Shown piece by piece: positions 26,375 to 36,185 of a stretch of DNA of 64,000 nucleotides. Origin of the DNA: Rubrivivax sp. (GTDB lineage: Bacteria; Pseudomonadota; Gammaproteobacteria; Burkholderiales; Burkholderiaceae_C). The stretch's first letter is position 1. Each line of letters begins with the position of its first letter. Below the pieces are notes generated by a model, which saw nothing but the letters and a program-made list of their open reading frames with translations, made no database searches and had not been told where the DNA came from. A program made the translations under genes and the position numbers. The stretch covers positions 62,001 through 126,000 of the forward strand of contig JALHPF010000008.1 in NCBI GenBank assembly GCA_022842595.1, given 5' to 3'.

Positions 26375-27091
26375 CTAGAACCGAACGCTGCCAGGTGCCG
26401 GTGCCGAGGCAGCTTCGGCCGCCGCCGCCCGGGCGGCAGCACGGGCCGCGGCACGCGACGAGGTCGCCGCAGGCGAAGCTGTTGCCGAAGCCTCGACGAC
26501 TGCCGGCCGCGGTGGCATTTCGACCAACGCCATGGGGGGTGGTGGCTGCCAGCCCTTGGGCAGCTTGCTTTCGCGCGGGTAGCCGGCAGCGTCGAGGTAG
26601 GCCGCCCATTCGCCTTCCGAGAAACCACGCACTGGCTGCGCGCCGATGGTCAGCGCCGGCACGCTGCGCGCGCCGACCAGAGTGATCAAGGCCTGGGCGT
26701 CCTGCTCGGTGCTGACGAGACGTTCGCGGTAGGGCACACCACGCTGCCCCAGCCATTGGCGGCCGCTGTCGCAGGCCGGACAGTCGCCCGAGGTATAGAG
26801 CGTGACGGGGTAACGTTGCGTCAGCTGCCGCAGTTCCGCCGGCAGGTTGACGGCCGTGGGGGCGGCAGCGGCGGCAGCTGCTGCCCGGCCCAGCGGGGTG
26901 ACCCTTGCGCGGGTGTCGGCCGGCGGCCGGTCGGTATAGGTGACGCTGCCGTCCGGGCCCACCACCTTGTACTGGGCCAGCGCCGGGCCGGCGCCGGCCA
27001 GGGCCAGCAAGCCGGCGCAGAGCAGGGGTGACAGCAGGGGTGAGAGCAGGGGTGAGAAGGGCCGCTGAAGACGCGTGGTTGCTCCGTGCAT
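26375..27091 (-). CDS. Exported DUF4124 protein with a glutaredoxin-like domain
   Basis: Predicted 238-residue exported protein. A signal peptide containing a triple SPLL repeat ends near GAGPALAQ. A DUF4124 segment follows (YKVVGPDGSVTYTDRPPAD), then an alanine linker. A glutaredoxin/thioredoxin-fold domain comes next (VTLYTSGDCPACDSGRQWL, with CPAC as the active site, and SVPALTIGAQPVRGFSEGEW as the cis-Pro region). A C-terminal Ala/Arg-rich tail ends the protein. It is probably a periplasmic thiol-disulfide protein. GGAG lies a few bases before the ATG at 27091, which makes this start more likely than the TTG at 27106 that overlaps prlC. It is the last gene of the folD-prlC group. Confidence 0.85.
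   Translation of the reverse strand: MHGATTRLQRPFSPLLSPLLSPLLCAGLLALAGAGPALAQYKVVGPDGSVTYTDRPPADTRARVTPLGRAAAAAAAAPTAVNLPAELRQLTQRYPVTLYTSGDCPACDSGRQWLGQRGVPYRERLVSTEQDAQALITLVGARSVPALTIGAQPVRGFSEGEWAAYLDAAGYPRESKLPKGWQPPPPMALVEMPPRPAVVEASATASPAATSSRAAARAAARAAAAEAASAPAPGSVRF
27021..27056. repeat. Three tandem 12-base repeats inside a signal-peptide coding region
   Basis: Three nearly identical copies of AGCAGGGGTGAG lie end to end (one base differs in the first). Read on the minus strand they encode the SPLLSPLLSPLL part of the DUF4124-glutaredoxin signal peptide. Such in-frame repeats can change copy number by slippage. Confidence 0.85.
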
Positions 27092-27102
27092 GGATGCTCC
27101 GT

Positions 27103-29124
27103 TCAAGCCAGGCCCTGGTGACGCAGCAGGGCGTCGAGCTGGGGTTCACGGCCACGGAAGGCCTTGAAGCTGTCGATCGCCGGGCGACTGCCGCCGACTT
27201 CGAGGATGCTCGTGCGAAAACGTGCGCCGGTGTCGGGGTCGAAGACGCCAGCTTCCTCGAAGGCGCTGAAGGCGTCGGCAGACAGCACTTCGGCCCAGGC
27301 GTAGCCGTAGTAGCCCGCGGCATAGCCGCCATCGAACAGGTGCGTGAAGCTGTGCGGGTAGCGCATGAAGTCGGGCGGCAGCACCGGCGCCACCTCGGCG
27401 CTGACCTCGCGCGCCAGCGGCAGCAGCCGCTGTTCGCTGCCGGGTTCGAGGTGCAGGCGCATGTCGAACAGCGCGAACTCGCAGTGCCGCACCATGCGCA
27501 GGCCATTCTGGAAATGGCGTGCCGCCTGCATGCGGTCGAACAGCGCGCGCGGCAGCGGCTGGCCGGTGTCGACATGGGCGCTCAGGCGCTGCAGCACTTC
27601 CCATTCCCAACAGAAGTTCTCCATGAACTGGCTGGGCAATTCGCAGGCGTCCCATTCCACGCCCGAGATGCCGGCCACGGCCAGTTCGTCCACCTGCGTC
27701 AGCATGTGGTGCAGGCCATGGCCGAATTCGTGGAACAAGGTGATCAGGTCGTCGTGCGTCAGCAGCGTGGGTTTGTCGCCCACCGGCGGTGCGAAGTTGC
27801 ACACCAGGTGTGCCAGCGGCAGCTGCAGCGCGCCGTCGGGGCGCTGCCAGCGCTGGCGCGCGTCGTCCATCCAGGCGCCCGAACCCTTGCCCGGGCGCGC
27901 CAGCAGGTCGAGGTAGAAGCCGGCGATGGGCTGAGCCCCGCGCCAGACGCGGAAGAAGCGCGCGCTGGCGTGCCACAGCGGGGCCTGGTCTTCGCGGATG
28001 GCCACGCCGAACAGCGTCTCGACCAGCCGGAACAGCCCCTCCAGCACCCGCGGCAGCGTGAAGTACTGCTTGACCTCGGCGCTGCTGAAGGCGAAGCGCT
28101 GCTGCTTGAGCTTCTCGCCGACATAGGCGCGGTCCCAGGCCTGCAGGTCGGCGATGCCCAGCGCGCCAGAGGCGAATTCACGCAGCTCGGCGAGTTCGCG
28201 GTCGGCATGCGGCCGGGCACGGCCTGCCAGGTCGCGCAGGAAGCCCAGCACTTCCTCGGGCGATTTCGCCATCTTCGGCACCAGCGAAAGGTGGGCGAAG
28301 CTGGGCAGGCTGAGCAAGGCTGCTTCTTCCTGGCGCAGGGCCACCAATTCCTGGACGATGGCGCTGTTGTCGTGCTCGGGCGTGCCCAGCTCGCTGGCGC
28401 GGGTGTTGTAGGCGCGAAAGAGCGTCTCGCGCAGGGACCGGCTGTCGGCGTACTGCAGCAGCGGGATGTAGCAGGGCATCTGCAGGGTGAGCTTGCAGCC
28501 TTCACGGCCGTCGGCAGCAGCGGCCTGGCGCGCCGTCTGCACCACGTCGGCCGGCACGCCGGCCAGTTCGGCTTCGGTCACGAACAACGAGAACGCGTCG
28601 GTCGCGTCGAGCACATGGTCGCCAAAGCTTTGCGACAAGGCGGCGCTGCGTTCCTGGATCGTGGCAAAGCGCTCGCGTGCGGCGCCCTGCAGTTCTGCGC
28701 CACCCAGCACGAAGTCGCGCAGTGCGTCTTCGAGGGCCTTGCGGCGTGCCGGGCTCAGCTGCGCGGCGCCGGGGCTGGCGGCGACGGCCTTGTACTTGGC
28801 GAAGAGGCGATCGTCGGCGCCCAGCCGGGTGTAGAAATCGACGACGCGGGGCAGGTTCTGGCCATGTGCGGCGCGCAGTGCGGGCGTGTCGGCCACTGAC
28901 TGCAGGAAGCAGACATTGCCCCAGGCGGTGCGCAGCCGCTCGACAGCCACGTCCAGCACGGTGGCCATGGCGTCGTACTCGGCCGGCACTTCGGGGCTGA
29001 CGACCCGCTCCAGTGCCGCGTCAGCAGCGGCCAGGAGCATGTCGACAGCCGGGGTGACGTGTTCGGGCCGGATGGCGTCGAAAGGAGGCAGCTCGGTGTG
29101 CTGCAGCAAGGGGTTGTCGTTCAT
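27103..29124 (-). CDS. prlC: Oligopeptidase A (M3 family metallopeptidase)
   Basis: Predicted 673-residue cytoplasmic zinc peptidase that degrades short peptides, including cleaved signal peptides. The zinc site is seen as [13 protein letters not shown] (HExxH), with the third ligand expected about 25 residues on ([18 protein letters not shown]). The N-terminus [20 protein letters not shown] and the segment [17 protein letters not shown] are characteristic. The size is normal. The start is the ATG at 29124, overlapping the folD stop (ATGA); the track form adds 29 residues from folD. Confidence 0.96.
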   Translation of the reverse strand: MNDNPLLQHTELPPFDAIRPEHVTPAVDMLLAAADAALERVVSPEVPAEYDAMATVLDVAVERLRTAWGNVCFLQSVADTPALRAAHGQNLPRVVDFYTRLGADDRLFAKYKAVAASPGAAQLSPARRKALEDALRDFVLGGAELQGAARERFATIQERSAALSQSFGDHVLDATDAFSLFVTEAELAGVPADVVQTARQAAAADGREGCKLTLQMPCYIPLLQYADSRSLRETLFRAYNTRASELGTPEHDNSAIVQELVALRQEEAALLSLPSFAHLSLVPKMAKSPEEVLGFLRDLAGRARPHADRELAELREFASGALGIADLQAWDRAYVGEKLKQQRFAFSSAEVKQYFTLPRVLEGLFRLVETLFGVAIREDQAPLWHASARFFRVWRGAQPIAGFYLDLLARPGKGSGAWMDDARQRWQRPDGALQLPLAHLVCNFAPPVGDKPTLLTHDDLITLFHEFGHGLHHMLTQVDELAVAGISGVEWDACELPSQFMENFCWEWEVLQRLSAHVDTGQPLPRALFDRMQAARHFQNGLRMVRHCEFALFDMRLHLEPGSEQRLLPLAREVSAEVAPVLPPDFMRYPHSFTHLFDGGYAAGYYGYAWAEVLSADAFSAFEEAGVFDPDTGARFRTSILEVGGSRPAIDSFKAFRGREPQLDALLRHQGLA

Positions 29125-29978
29125 GTGCGGGCCTCCGCCGCCTGCAGGGTGTTGACAAGCAGCATGGTGATTGTCATCGGCCCGACCCCGCCAGGCACGG
29201 GGGTGATCCACCCCTCGGGGCCCAGGGCTTCACGCACGGCCGGGAAATCGACGTCGCCGCACAGCTTGCCTTCGTCGTTCCGGTTCATGCCCACGTCGAC
29301 GACCACGGCGCCGGGCTTGACCATGTCGGCGCGCAAGGTGTTGCGCCGGCCCACGGCCACCACCACGACGTCGGCGGCGCGGGTGTGCAGGGCGAGGTCG
29401 GGCGTGGCACTGTGGCACACGGTGACGGTGGCGTGGGCCTGCAGCAGCAGCAGCGCCATCGGCTTGCCCACGGTATTGCTGCGGCCGATGACCACGGCGT
29501 GCTTGCCGCGCAGGTCCAGGCCCGTGCTTTCGATCAGCTTCATGCAGCCATAGGGCGTGGCCGGGCGCAGTCCGGGCAGGCCGGCCATAAGGCAGCCCGC
29601 GGAGTGCACCGAGAATCCGTCGACGTCCTTTTCAGTGGCGATGGATTCGATCACCCGGTGCGAGTCGATGTGCCGAGGCAGTGGCATCTGCACCAGGATG
29701 CCGTGGATGGCGGGGTCGGCATTCAGCGCCGCCACGCGCGCCAGGAGTGCGGCTTCGGTGAGCGTGGCGTCATAGCGCTCCAGCACCGAATGCAGGCCCT
29801 GTTCCTCGCAGGCCTTGACCTTGTTGCGCACGTAGACGGCGCTGGCCGGGTCGTCGCCGACGAGGATCACGGCGAGGCCGGGCCGGCGGCCGGCGGCCGT
29901 CAGTGCTGCGGCGCGCTGGCCCAGCTGGGCCCGCATGTCACGGGACAGTGCCAGTCCATCGATCAGTTGAGCGGTCAT
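29121..29978 (-). CDS. folD: Methylenetetrahydrofolate dehydrogenase / cyclohydrolase FolD
   Basis: Predicted 285-residue bifunctional enzyme of one-carbon metabolism, converting 5,10-methylene-THF to 10-formyl-THF with NADP. Family motifs are [14 protein letters not shown] with the catalytic Tyr-x-x-x-Lys, [39 protein letters not shown] for NADP binding and [17 protein letters not shown] near the end. The length is normal. It is the first gene of folD-prlC-glutaredoxin. The regulator genes upstream end in their own terminator (29998-30025). Confidence 0.97.
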   Translation of the reverse strand: MTAQLIDGLALSRDMRAQLGQRAAALTAAGRRPGLAVILVGDDPASAVYVRNKVKACEEQGLHSVLERYDATLTEAALLARVAALNADPAIHGILVQMPLPRHIDSHRVIESIATEKDVDGFSVHSAGCLMAGLPGLRPATPYGCMKLIESTGLDLRGKHAVVIGRSNTVGKPMALLLLQAHATVTVCHSATPDLALHTRAADVVVVAVGRRNTLRADMVKPGAVVVDVGMNRNDEGKLCGDVDFPAVREALGPEGWITPVPGGVGPMTITMLLVNTLQAAEART

Positions 29979-29997
29979 TTCGGGTCCGTGCAGGTCA

Positions 29998-30025
29998 AGA
30001 AAAAAGGCCGCTTGCGGGCGGCCTT
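29998..30025 (-). terminator. Rho-independent terminator after the FixJ-like regulator
   Basis: On the minus strand, a perfect eight-base stem (AAGGCCGC / GCGGCCTT) with a six-base loop runs into TTTTCTT. It lies about 35 bases after the regulator's stop and separates this transcript from folD. Confidence 0.85.
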
Positions 30026-30060
30026 CTCGGGTGGGAAGAGTTCGGCAGCCAGCCTTCGCT

Positions 30061-30684
30061 TCAGGCCTTGCTCTGCGCGCCCAGCGCGATCTTCAGCAAG
30101 TCGGCCACAGTATTGGCGTTCAGCTTTTCCATGATGTTGGCGCGGTGCGCTTCGACGGTCTTGATGCTGATGCCCAGGTCGTCGGCGATCTGCTTGTTGA
30201 GGCGGCCGGCGACGATACGTTCCAGTACCTGGGCTTCACGCGTGGTCAGGCGCGACAGCAGGGCGTCGCGGCTGGCCTGTTCCTGGTGCTGGCTGAAAGC
30301 GCTGCGCGCCTGGTCCAGCATGCGTTCGACCAGGCTCAGGAGTTCTTCTTCCTTGAAGGGCTTCTCGATGAAGTCCATCGCGCCCTTCTTCATGGTCTGC
30401 ACCGCCATCGGCACGTCGCCGTGGCCGGTGATGAAGACGATGGGCAGGGGGCTCTTGCGCTCGAGCAGCCGGTCCTGAAGTTCCAGGCCGCTCATGCCGT
30501 CCATGCGGATGTCGGCGATGAGGCAGGCGACCTCACGGGGGTCGAAGCGGCTCAGGAAGGATTCCGACGAGTCGAAGCACTTGACGCGGTAGTCCTTGCC
30601 CTCGAGCAGCCATTGCAAGGAATCGCGCACCGCTTCGTCGTCGTCGACGACATAGACGGTGCCTTTTTTCGGGATCAGGCTCAT
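30061..30684 (-). CDS. FixJ/NarL-like response regulator
   Basis: Predicted 207-residue transcription regulator. The receiver has the acidic pair in [11 protein letters not shown], phospho-acceptor Asp58 in [12 protein letters not shown], the Thr in [13 protein letters not shown] and the Lys in [12 protein letters not shown], so it should be phosphorylated normally. The C-terminal LuxR-type helix-turn-helix is [20 protein letters not shown] followed by [20 protein letters not shown]. The start is ATG 30684, overlapping the kinase stop (ATGA). The longer track ORF is read-through of the kinase gene. With the sensor it lies divergent from aceE, so regulation of pyruvate dehydrogenase is a fair guess. 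Confidence 0.93.
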   Translation of the reverse strand: MSLIPKKGTVYVVDDDEAVRDSLQWLLEGKDYRVKCFDSSESFLSRFDPREVACLIADIRMDGMSGLELQDRLLERKSPLPIVFITGHGDVPMAVQTMKKGAMDFIEKPFKEEELLSLVERMLDQARSAFSQHQEQASRDALLSRLTTREAQVLERIVAGRLNKQIADDLGISIKTVEAHRANIMEKLNANTVADLLKIALGAQSKA

Positions 30685-33308
30685 TCGGATGCTACGCGTG
30701 AGGCGCCGGGGTTGCGGGTGACGTTCATGGGGATGTCGGTGCTGGTCTCGTTGTCGAGGGCGCCGAATGACGAGTCGCTGCGGGCAGAAACTTCCACCGG
30801 GACCGTGAATGAAAATCTGCACCCCACAGCCTGTGATCCATTGTAGAGGTTCTGGGCTCTCATACGCCCTTGATGTGACTCTATGATGGTACGGCACAGG
30901 CTGAGGCCGATGCCCAGGCCTTCGGGCTTGGTCGAGAAGAAGGCCTCATAAAGTCGTTCGGCCACTTCTTCCTGCAGGCCCGGGCCCATGTCGGTGACGC
31001 TGAACTCGATCACCCCGCCTTCTTCCGCGCTGTGCTTGGGCACGACGCGCAGTTCGATGTGGCGCCGCGGCGCCGGCAGTTGGGCGCTGTCGATGGCCTC
31101 GGCGGCGTTCTTCAGCAGGTTCAGCAGAACCTGCTCGATGAGGATCGGGTCGACCAGGATGATCGGCAGCCGCTGCGCCACGTAGGTGTGGATGGCGACA
31201 TTGCGGCGGCGAAGTTCGAAGCCGGCGAGCTCCACCGCGTCGTCGACGATCTGACGGGCCTGCGACGGCTGGCGCTGCGGCTCGCTGCGCTTCACGAAGG
31301 CGCGGATGCGGCGGATGATCTGGCCGGCCCGCTCTGCCTGCTTGGCTGTCTTCTGCAGCGCCGCCACCAGATCGTTCTGGTTGATGGTCTCGGCCTTCAC
31401 GCGAGTGACCATGCCGTTGCAATAGTTGGTGATGGCCGTCAGCGGCTGGTTCAGTTCATGGGCCACCGAACTGGCCATCTCGCCCATCGTCACCAGCCGG
31501 CTCGTGACCTGGGCCTTCTCGGCCTGGGCAGCGAACTGCTCCTCGGCGCGCAGCCGCGCCGTGATGTCGGTGGCGATCAGCATCTGCGCCAGCCGGCCGT
31601 CGGTCCACTGCAGGTAGCGCGAGCGCACGTCGAACCATTTCTGCAGCGATTCGACATACACCTCTCGCGGGTTGGTGCCGCTTTCGGTCAGCGCCTCGGT
31701 GGGCAGGCCCGAGAGGGCGTCGACCTCGTCGCCGGTGTCGTCGGCGTAGTCGCCGCCACCGGCGCCAGGGCTGGTGCTGCCCACGCCGCCGGCCATCAGC
31801 AGGTGGCCCTTCGCGTCGTTGCCGAACCAGAGCCGGTAGCTGCGGTTGGCAAACAGCAGTTCACCCGGCTGCACCGAAAGCACCGAGACCGAAGCATCCA
31901 GGCCTTCGAGCACGGTGGTGAAGCGCTCGTGGCTGGCCGTGAGCTGGTCGCGGATGCGTTTGGCCTCGGTGATGTTGGTCATGCTCGTCATCCAGCCCGT
32001 CTGCTGCCCTTTCGGGTCGATCAGCGGGCTGACGTACATGCGGCCGTCGAAGACGCTGCCGTCCTTTCGCATCACCTTCACCTCGATGCCGCCGGCGGGG
32101 CTGCGGCCCTGCAGTTCCTGTTTCAGCAGGCGGGCGTTTTCTTCCAGGCGGTCGGGCGGCCAGTGCGGGTACGGGGGCAGGGCGCCGACGAGCTCGGCAC
32201 TGCTGTAGCCCGTCATCTGGCAGAAGGCGGCGTTGACATAGGTGATGCGCCCTTCCAGGTCCATCGCGCGCATGCCGGTGGGCATGCTGTTTTCCATGGC
32301 GCGGCGGAAGTTCGTTTCCTGCACCAACGCGCCCTGGATCTGCCCGCGCCGGCGCATGTGGCGCCAGGTGCCCAGCAGCATCCACACCGTCAGCACCGAC
32401 AGCGCCACCACCATCCAGAAGAGGCTGTTGCCGACCAGGCCGATCGACGTGCGGTAGCCATGGCCGCGCAGCAGCAGGCCGTTGAGCGGCGGCGTGAGCG
32501 GGGCGTCGCTGACGATCTGCGGTCGCACCGCGCCGCGGCCGTTTTCGCCGGGCATCTGCGTGAAGGTGGAAGCCAGTGTCGTCTGCCGTTCGTCGAGTAC
32601 GGAAATCGAGTGGCGGCGCGACACCTCGGGCGGCACGAAGCGGCGCAGCAGCGGTTCGACGCCGTACTCGGCGATGAGCGTGCCGGTGAAGGCACCACGT
32701 TCGACCAGCGGCACGTGCAGCTGGAAGACCGCACCCCCGCCTGCCGCCCGCAAGGCGCGCGAGTAAACCGGCTGGCGCGATTCACGCGCCGCCAGGAAGG
32801 CCTTCTCGGCTTCGGTGCCGGCGTCCAGCTCCGGCAACTGTGGCACCGGGACACCGTCGCCGGCGACCGGCGGGAAGATCGCTGCCCAGTGGCTGGCCCG
32901 CGGCTGGCGCTGGGCGTTGACCCAGCTGACATGGGTGACCTCGGGCCTCTCGCGCACGAAGCCGGCGGCCTGCTGGCTGAATTCGTCGGCGCTGATCTGG
33001 CGGGCGACGAGCTCGCGCGCCATGCGGATCAGCGCCTCTTCGTTCTGGATCAGGCGCAGGCCGATCTGCTGCTGGGTAATTTCAGTATCGCGCCGAACGG
33101 AATCGGTTTCCCTCTCGATTTCCTCGTTGCGCAAGGTCCAGAAGGCCGAAATGATGGCCGCCAGGAACAGCAGCACCGAAAGCAGGGGCCCCAGCGTTGC
33201 GTAGCGGTCTTGTCGTGAAGGCGACTGCCTGCGCCACCAGCCGCTAAACAGGCGCCGCAGGGCCGGCACGGCCGGAGTGCGGGGGCGAACGGAGGGGGTG
33301 TCGGGCAT
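30681..33308 (-). CDS. PAS-domain sensor histidine kinase (FixL-like partner)
   Basis: Predicted 875-residue membrane sensor. A first helix (YATLGPLLSVLLFLAAIISAFW) and a second (SLFWMVVALSVLTVWMLL) bracket a periplasmic domain of about 250 residues. Two PAS domains follow (first around ITYVNAAFCQMTGYSSAELVG, second around ELLFANRSYRLWFGNDAKG). The kinase core then shows the H-box MASSVAHELNQPLTAI, the N-box LLNLLKNAAEAI, the G1 box VTDMGPGL and the G2 box GLGIGLSLCRTI. No heme-PAS histidine pattern of FixL is obvious. I use the ATG at 33308 (MPDTPSV); the track start at 33359 is a TTG within the promoter region. It forms an operon with the regulator. Confidence 0.92.
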   Translation of the reverse strand: MPDTPSVRPRTPAVPALRRLFSGWWRRQSPSRQDRYATLGPLLSVLLFLAAIISAFWTLRNEEIERETDSVRRDTEITQQQIGLRLIQNEEALIRMARELVARQISADEFSQQAAGFVRERPEVTHVSWVNAQRQPRASHWAAIFPPVAGDGVPVPQLPELDAGTEAEKAFLAARESRQPVYSRALRAAGGGAVFQLHVPLVERGAFTGTLIAEYGVEPLLRRFVPPEVSRRHSISVLDERQTTLASTFTQMPGENGRGAVRPQIVSDAPLTPPLNGLLLRGHGYRTSIGLVGNSLFWMVVALSVLTVWMLLGTWRHMRRRGQIQGALVQETNFRRAMENSMPTGMRAMDLEGRITYVNAAFCQMTGYSSAELVGALPPYPHWPPDRLEENARLLKQELQGRSPAGGIEVKVMRKDGSVFDGRMYVSPLIDPKGQQTGWMTSMTNITEAKRIRDQLTASHERFTTVLEGLDASVSVLSVQPGELLFANRSYRLWFGNDAKGHLLMAGGVGSTSPGAGGGDYADDTGDEVDALSGLPTEALTESGTNPREVYVESLQKWFDVRSRYLQWTDGRLAQMLIATDITARLRAEEQFAAQAEKAQVTSRLVTMGEMASSVAHELNQPLTAITNYCNGMVTRVKAETINQNDLVAALQKTAKQAERAGQIIRRIRAFVKRSEPQRQPSQARQIVDDAVELAGFELRRRNVAIHTYVAQRLPIILVDPILIEQVLLNLLKNAAEAIDSAQLPAPRRHIELRVVPKHSAEEGGVIEFSVTDMGPGLQEEVAERLYEAFFSTKPEGLGIGLSLCRTIIESHQGRMRAQNLYNGSQAVGCRFSFTVPVEVSARSDSSFGALDNETSTDIPMNVTRNPGASRVASE

Positions 33309-33347
33309 CCATGGATTATCCCGGTCACGCTCTACGTAGATTCCACA

Positions 33348-33376
33348 TTGTGAATTCAAACAGCACTATTTGAAAT
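33348..33376 (+). promoter_or_regulatory. Possible sigma-70 promoter of the aceE operon
   Basis: TTGTGA and TGAAAT stand 17 bases apart in a locally AT-rich stretch, about 60 bases before the aceE start. Each matches four of six consensus bases. The region is also the upstream side of the divergent sensor kinase gene. Confidence 0.45.
33355..33374. promoter_or_regulatory. Inverted repeat between the putative -35 and -10 boxes of aceE
   Basis: TTCAAA and TTTGAA with an eight-base spacer (CAGCACTA) lie inside the likely promoter. Position and symmetry suggest an operator, possibly for the divergent FixJ-like regulator. It does not resemble the known enterobacterial PdhR site. Confidence 0.4.
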
Positions 33377-33434
33377 ATCAGCAAGCTGTGACAAACTGCG
33401 GCCCGCCGCGAAACAGACATTTCAGGAGACACGC

Positions 33435-36152
33435 ATGTCCGCACTGCCCGAGTCCTTCCTTGGCCACGCAGCCAATGCCAGCGCCAGCGACACGGACGCC
33501 CAGGAAACCCGTGAATGGCTGGACGCCCTGTCTGCCGTTATTGCCGCCGAAGGCCCGGAACGTGCGCACTTCCTGCTGGAGCAACTGCTCGAGCAGGCGC
33601 GCCAGGCCAGCGTCGACATGCCGTTCTCGGCCAACACGGGCTACGTCAACACGATCGAGCCCGACCAGGAAGAGCGCAGCCCCGGCAACCTGGAGCTCGA
33701 AGGCCGCCTTCGCGCTTACATGCGCTGGAACGCGATGGCCCTGGTGGTGAAGGCCAACCGGCTGCACCCGGCCGACGGTGGCGACCTCGGTGGCCACATC
33801 AGCAGCTTTGCCAGCGTGGCCCACATGTTTGCCGCCGGCTTCAACCACTTCTGGCACGCCGACAGCGCCGAACGCGGCGGCGACCTGCTCTACATCCAGG
33901 GCCACAGCAGCCCGGGCATCTACGCACGCGCCTTCCTCGAAGGCCGCATCACGGAAGAACAGATGCTGAACTTCCGCCAGGAAGTCGGCGGCAAGGGCCT
34001 GAGCAGCTACCCGCACCCGAAGCTGATGCCCGACTTCTGGCAGTTCCCCACCGTCAGCATGGGCCTGGGGCCCCTGATGGCCATCTACCAGGCGCGTTTC
34101 CTCAAATACCTGCACGCGCGTGGCATTGCCGACACCAAGGACCGCAAGGTCTGGGTGTTCTGCGGCGACGGCGAGATGGACGAACCCGAGAGCCTGGGCG
34201 CGATCGGCCTGGCCGCGCGCGAAAAGCTCGACAACCTGGTGTTCGTCGTCAACTGCAACCTGCAGCGCCTGGACGGCCCGGTGCGCGGCAACGGCAAGAT
34301 CATCCAGGAGCTCGAAGGCGAGTTCCGCGGCGCGGGCTGGAACGTCATCAAGCTCATCTGGGGCAGCAACTGGGACCCGCTTCTGGCGCGCGACAAGGAC
34401 GGCGCGCTGAAGAAGATCATGCTCGACACCCTCGACGGCGACTACCAGGCCTTCAAGGCCAACGACGGTGCTTTCGTGCGCAAGAACTTCTTCGGCCGCG
34501 ACCCGCGCACGCTGGAACTCGTCGCGAAGATGAGCGACCAGGACGTCTGGAACCTGCGCCGGGGCGGGCATGACGCAGCCAAGGTCTATGCCGCCTTCCA
34601 CCGCGCCAACAACGCCAAGGGCCAGCCCACCGTGCTGCTGGTGAAGACGGTGAAGGGCTGGGGCATGGGCGGCGCCGGCGAAGGCAAGAACACCGCGCAC
34701 CAGGCGAAGAAGCTGAGCGACGACGACATCCGCTACATGCGCGACCGCTTCAACCTGCCCATCCCCGACAGCGAGCTGGCCAACATCCCGTTCTACAAGC
34801 CGGCCGACGACACGCCGGAGATGAAGTACCTGCACGAACGCCGGCAGGCCCTGGGCGGCTACCTGCCGGCGCGCCGTGCCAAGGCCGACGAGAGCTTCAC
34901 CGTGCCTTCGCTCGAGACCTTCAAGGCCGTGCTCGACGCCACCGCCGAGGGCCGCGAGATCAGCACCACGCAGGCCTACGTGCGCTTCCTGACGCAGCTG
35001 CTGCGCGACCAGGCGCTGGGCCCGCGCGTCGTGCCTATCCTGGTGGACGAGGCGCGCACCTTCGGCATGGAAGGCCTGTTCCGCCAGATCGGCATCTACA
35101 ACCCGGAAGGGCAGAAGTACACCCCGGTCGACAAGGACCAGGTGATGTACTACCGCGAGGACAAGGCCGGGCAGATCCTGCAGGAAGGCATCAACGAGCC
35201 CGGCGGCATGGCCAGCTGGATCGCTGCGGCCACGTCGTACTCGACGAACAACCGCATCATGGTGCCGTTCTACGTGTACTACTCCATGTTCGGCTTCCAG
35301 CGCATCGGCGACCTGGCCTGGGCCGCCGGCGACATGCAGGCGCGTGGCTTCCTGCTCGGCGGCACGTCGGGCCGCACCACGCTCAACGGTGAAGGCCTGC
35401 AGCACGAGGACGGCCACAGCCACATCCTGGCCAGCACGATCCCGAACTGCATCAGCTACGACCCGACCTTCGCCCACGAGGTGGGCGTCATCCTGCACCA
35501 TGGCCTGAAGCGCATGGTGGAAAAGCAGGACAACGTCTATTTCTACATCACGCTGCTCAACGAGAACTACCCGATGCCGGGCCTCAAGCCCGGCACCGAG
35601 GAGCAGATCATCAAGGGCATGTACCTGCTCGAAGAAGGCGCGAAGAAGACCCCCCGCGTGAACCTGCTGGGCAGCGGCACCATCCTGCGCGAAAGCCAGG
35701 CCGCCAAGCTGCTGCTCGAGAAGGAATGGGGCGTTGCCGCCAACGTCTGGAGCTGCCCCAGCTTCAACGAACTGGCGCGCGACGGCCAGGCCTGCGAACG
35801 CTACAACCTGCTGCACCCCACGGCCGAGGCACGTGTGCCCTTCGTCACCCAGCAGCTGGCGGCGCACGCCGGCCCGGTGATCGCATCGACCGACTACATG
35901 AAGAACTACGCCGACCAGATCCGCGCCTTCATCCCGAAGGGCCGCGCCTACAAGGTGCTGGGTACCGACGGCTTCGGCCGCAGCGACTTCCGCACCAAGC
36001 TGCGCGAGCACTTCGAGGTGAACCGCCACTACATCGTGGTGGCCGCGCTGAAGGCGCTGGCCGAAGAAGGCACGGTGCCGGCGGCCAAGGTCGCCGAGGC
36101 CATCGCCAAGTACGGCATCGACGCCGACAAGACCAACCCGCTCTACGCCTGA
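33435..36152 (+). CDS. aceE: Pyruvate dehydrogenase E1 component (homodimeric type)
   Basis: Predicted 905-residue thiamine diphosphate enzyme that decarboxylates pyruvate and acetylates the E2 lipoyl groups. The early segment NTGYVNTIEPDQEERSPGN, the thiamine diphosphate/Mg motif VFCGDGEMDEPESLGAIGLA running to VNCNLQRLDGPVRGN, the active-site histidines in GHSSPGIYARAFLEGR, and GEGLQHEDGHSHILASTIPN are all E. coli AceE-like. The length is close to E. coli (887). CAGGAGACACGC provides a good ribosome site for the ATG at 33435. It heads the aceE-aceF-Ntn hydrolase-lpdA operon, with 33 bases to aceF. Confidence 0.98.
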   Translation: MSALPESFLGHAANASASDTDAQETREWLDALSAVIAAEGPERAHFLLEQLLEQARQASVDMPFSANTGYVNTIEPDQEERSPGNLELEGRLRAYMRWNAMALVVKANRLHPADGGDLGGHISSFASVAHMFAAGFNHFWHADSAERGGDLLYIQGHSSPGIYARAFLEGRITEEQMLNFRQEVGGKGLSSYPHPKLMPDFWQFPTVSMGLGPLMAIYQARFLKYLHARGIADTKDRKVWVFCGDGEMDEPESLGAIGLAAREKLDNLVFVVNCNLQRLDGPVRGNGKIIQELEGEFRGAGWNVIKLIWGSNWDPLLARDKDGALKKIMLDTLDGDYQAFKANDGAFVRKNFFGRDPRTLELVAKMSDQDVWNLRRGGHDAAKVYAAFHRANNAKGQPTVLLVKTVKGWGMGGAGEGKNTAHQAKKLSDDDIRYMRDRFNLPIPDSELANIPFYKPADDTPEMKYLHERRQALGGYLPARRAKADESFTVPSLETFKAVLDATAEGREISTTQAYVRFLTQLLRDQALGPRVVPILVDEARTFGMEGLFRQIGIYNPEGQKYTPVDKDQVMYYREDKAGQILQEGINEPGGMASWIAAATSYSTNNRIMVPFYVYYSMFGFQRIGDLAWAAGDMQARGFLLGGTSGRTTLNGEGLQHEDGHSHILASTIPNCISYDPTFAHEVGVILHHGLKRMVEKQDNVYFYITLLNENYPMPGLKPGTEEQIIKGMYLLEEGAKKTPRVNLLGSGTILRESQAAKLLLEKEWGVAANVWSCPSFNELARDGQACERYNLLHPTAEARVPFVTQQLAAHAGPVIASTDYMKNYADQIRAFIPKGRAYKVLGTDGFGRSDFRTKLREHFEVNRHYIVVAALKALAEEGTVPAAKVAEAIAKYGIDADKTNPLYA

Positions 36153-36185
36153 TTCGGCTTCCAGCAAAACAATCGGAGACGGACC

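Noticed and set aside
30061-33308. Heme-binding FixL oxygen sensor
   Set aside because: The PAS domains lack an obvious heme-ligand histidine pattern and the protein has a large periplasmic domain, so oxygen sensing is not supported.
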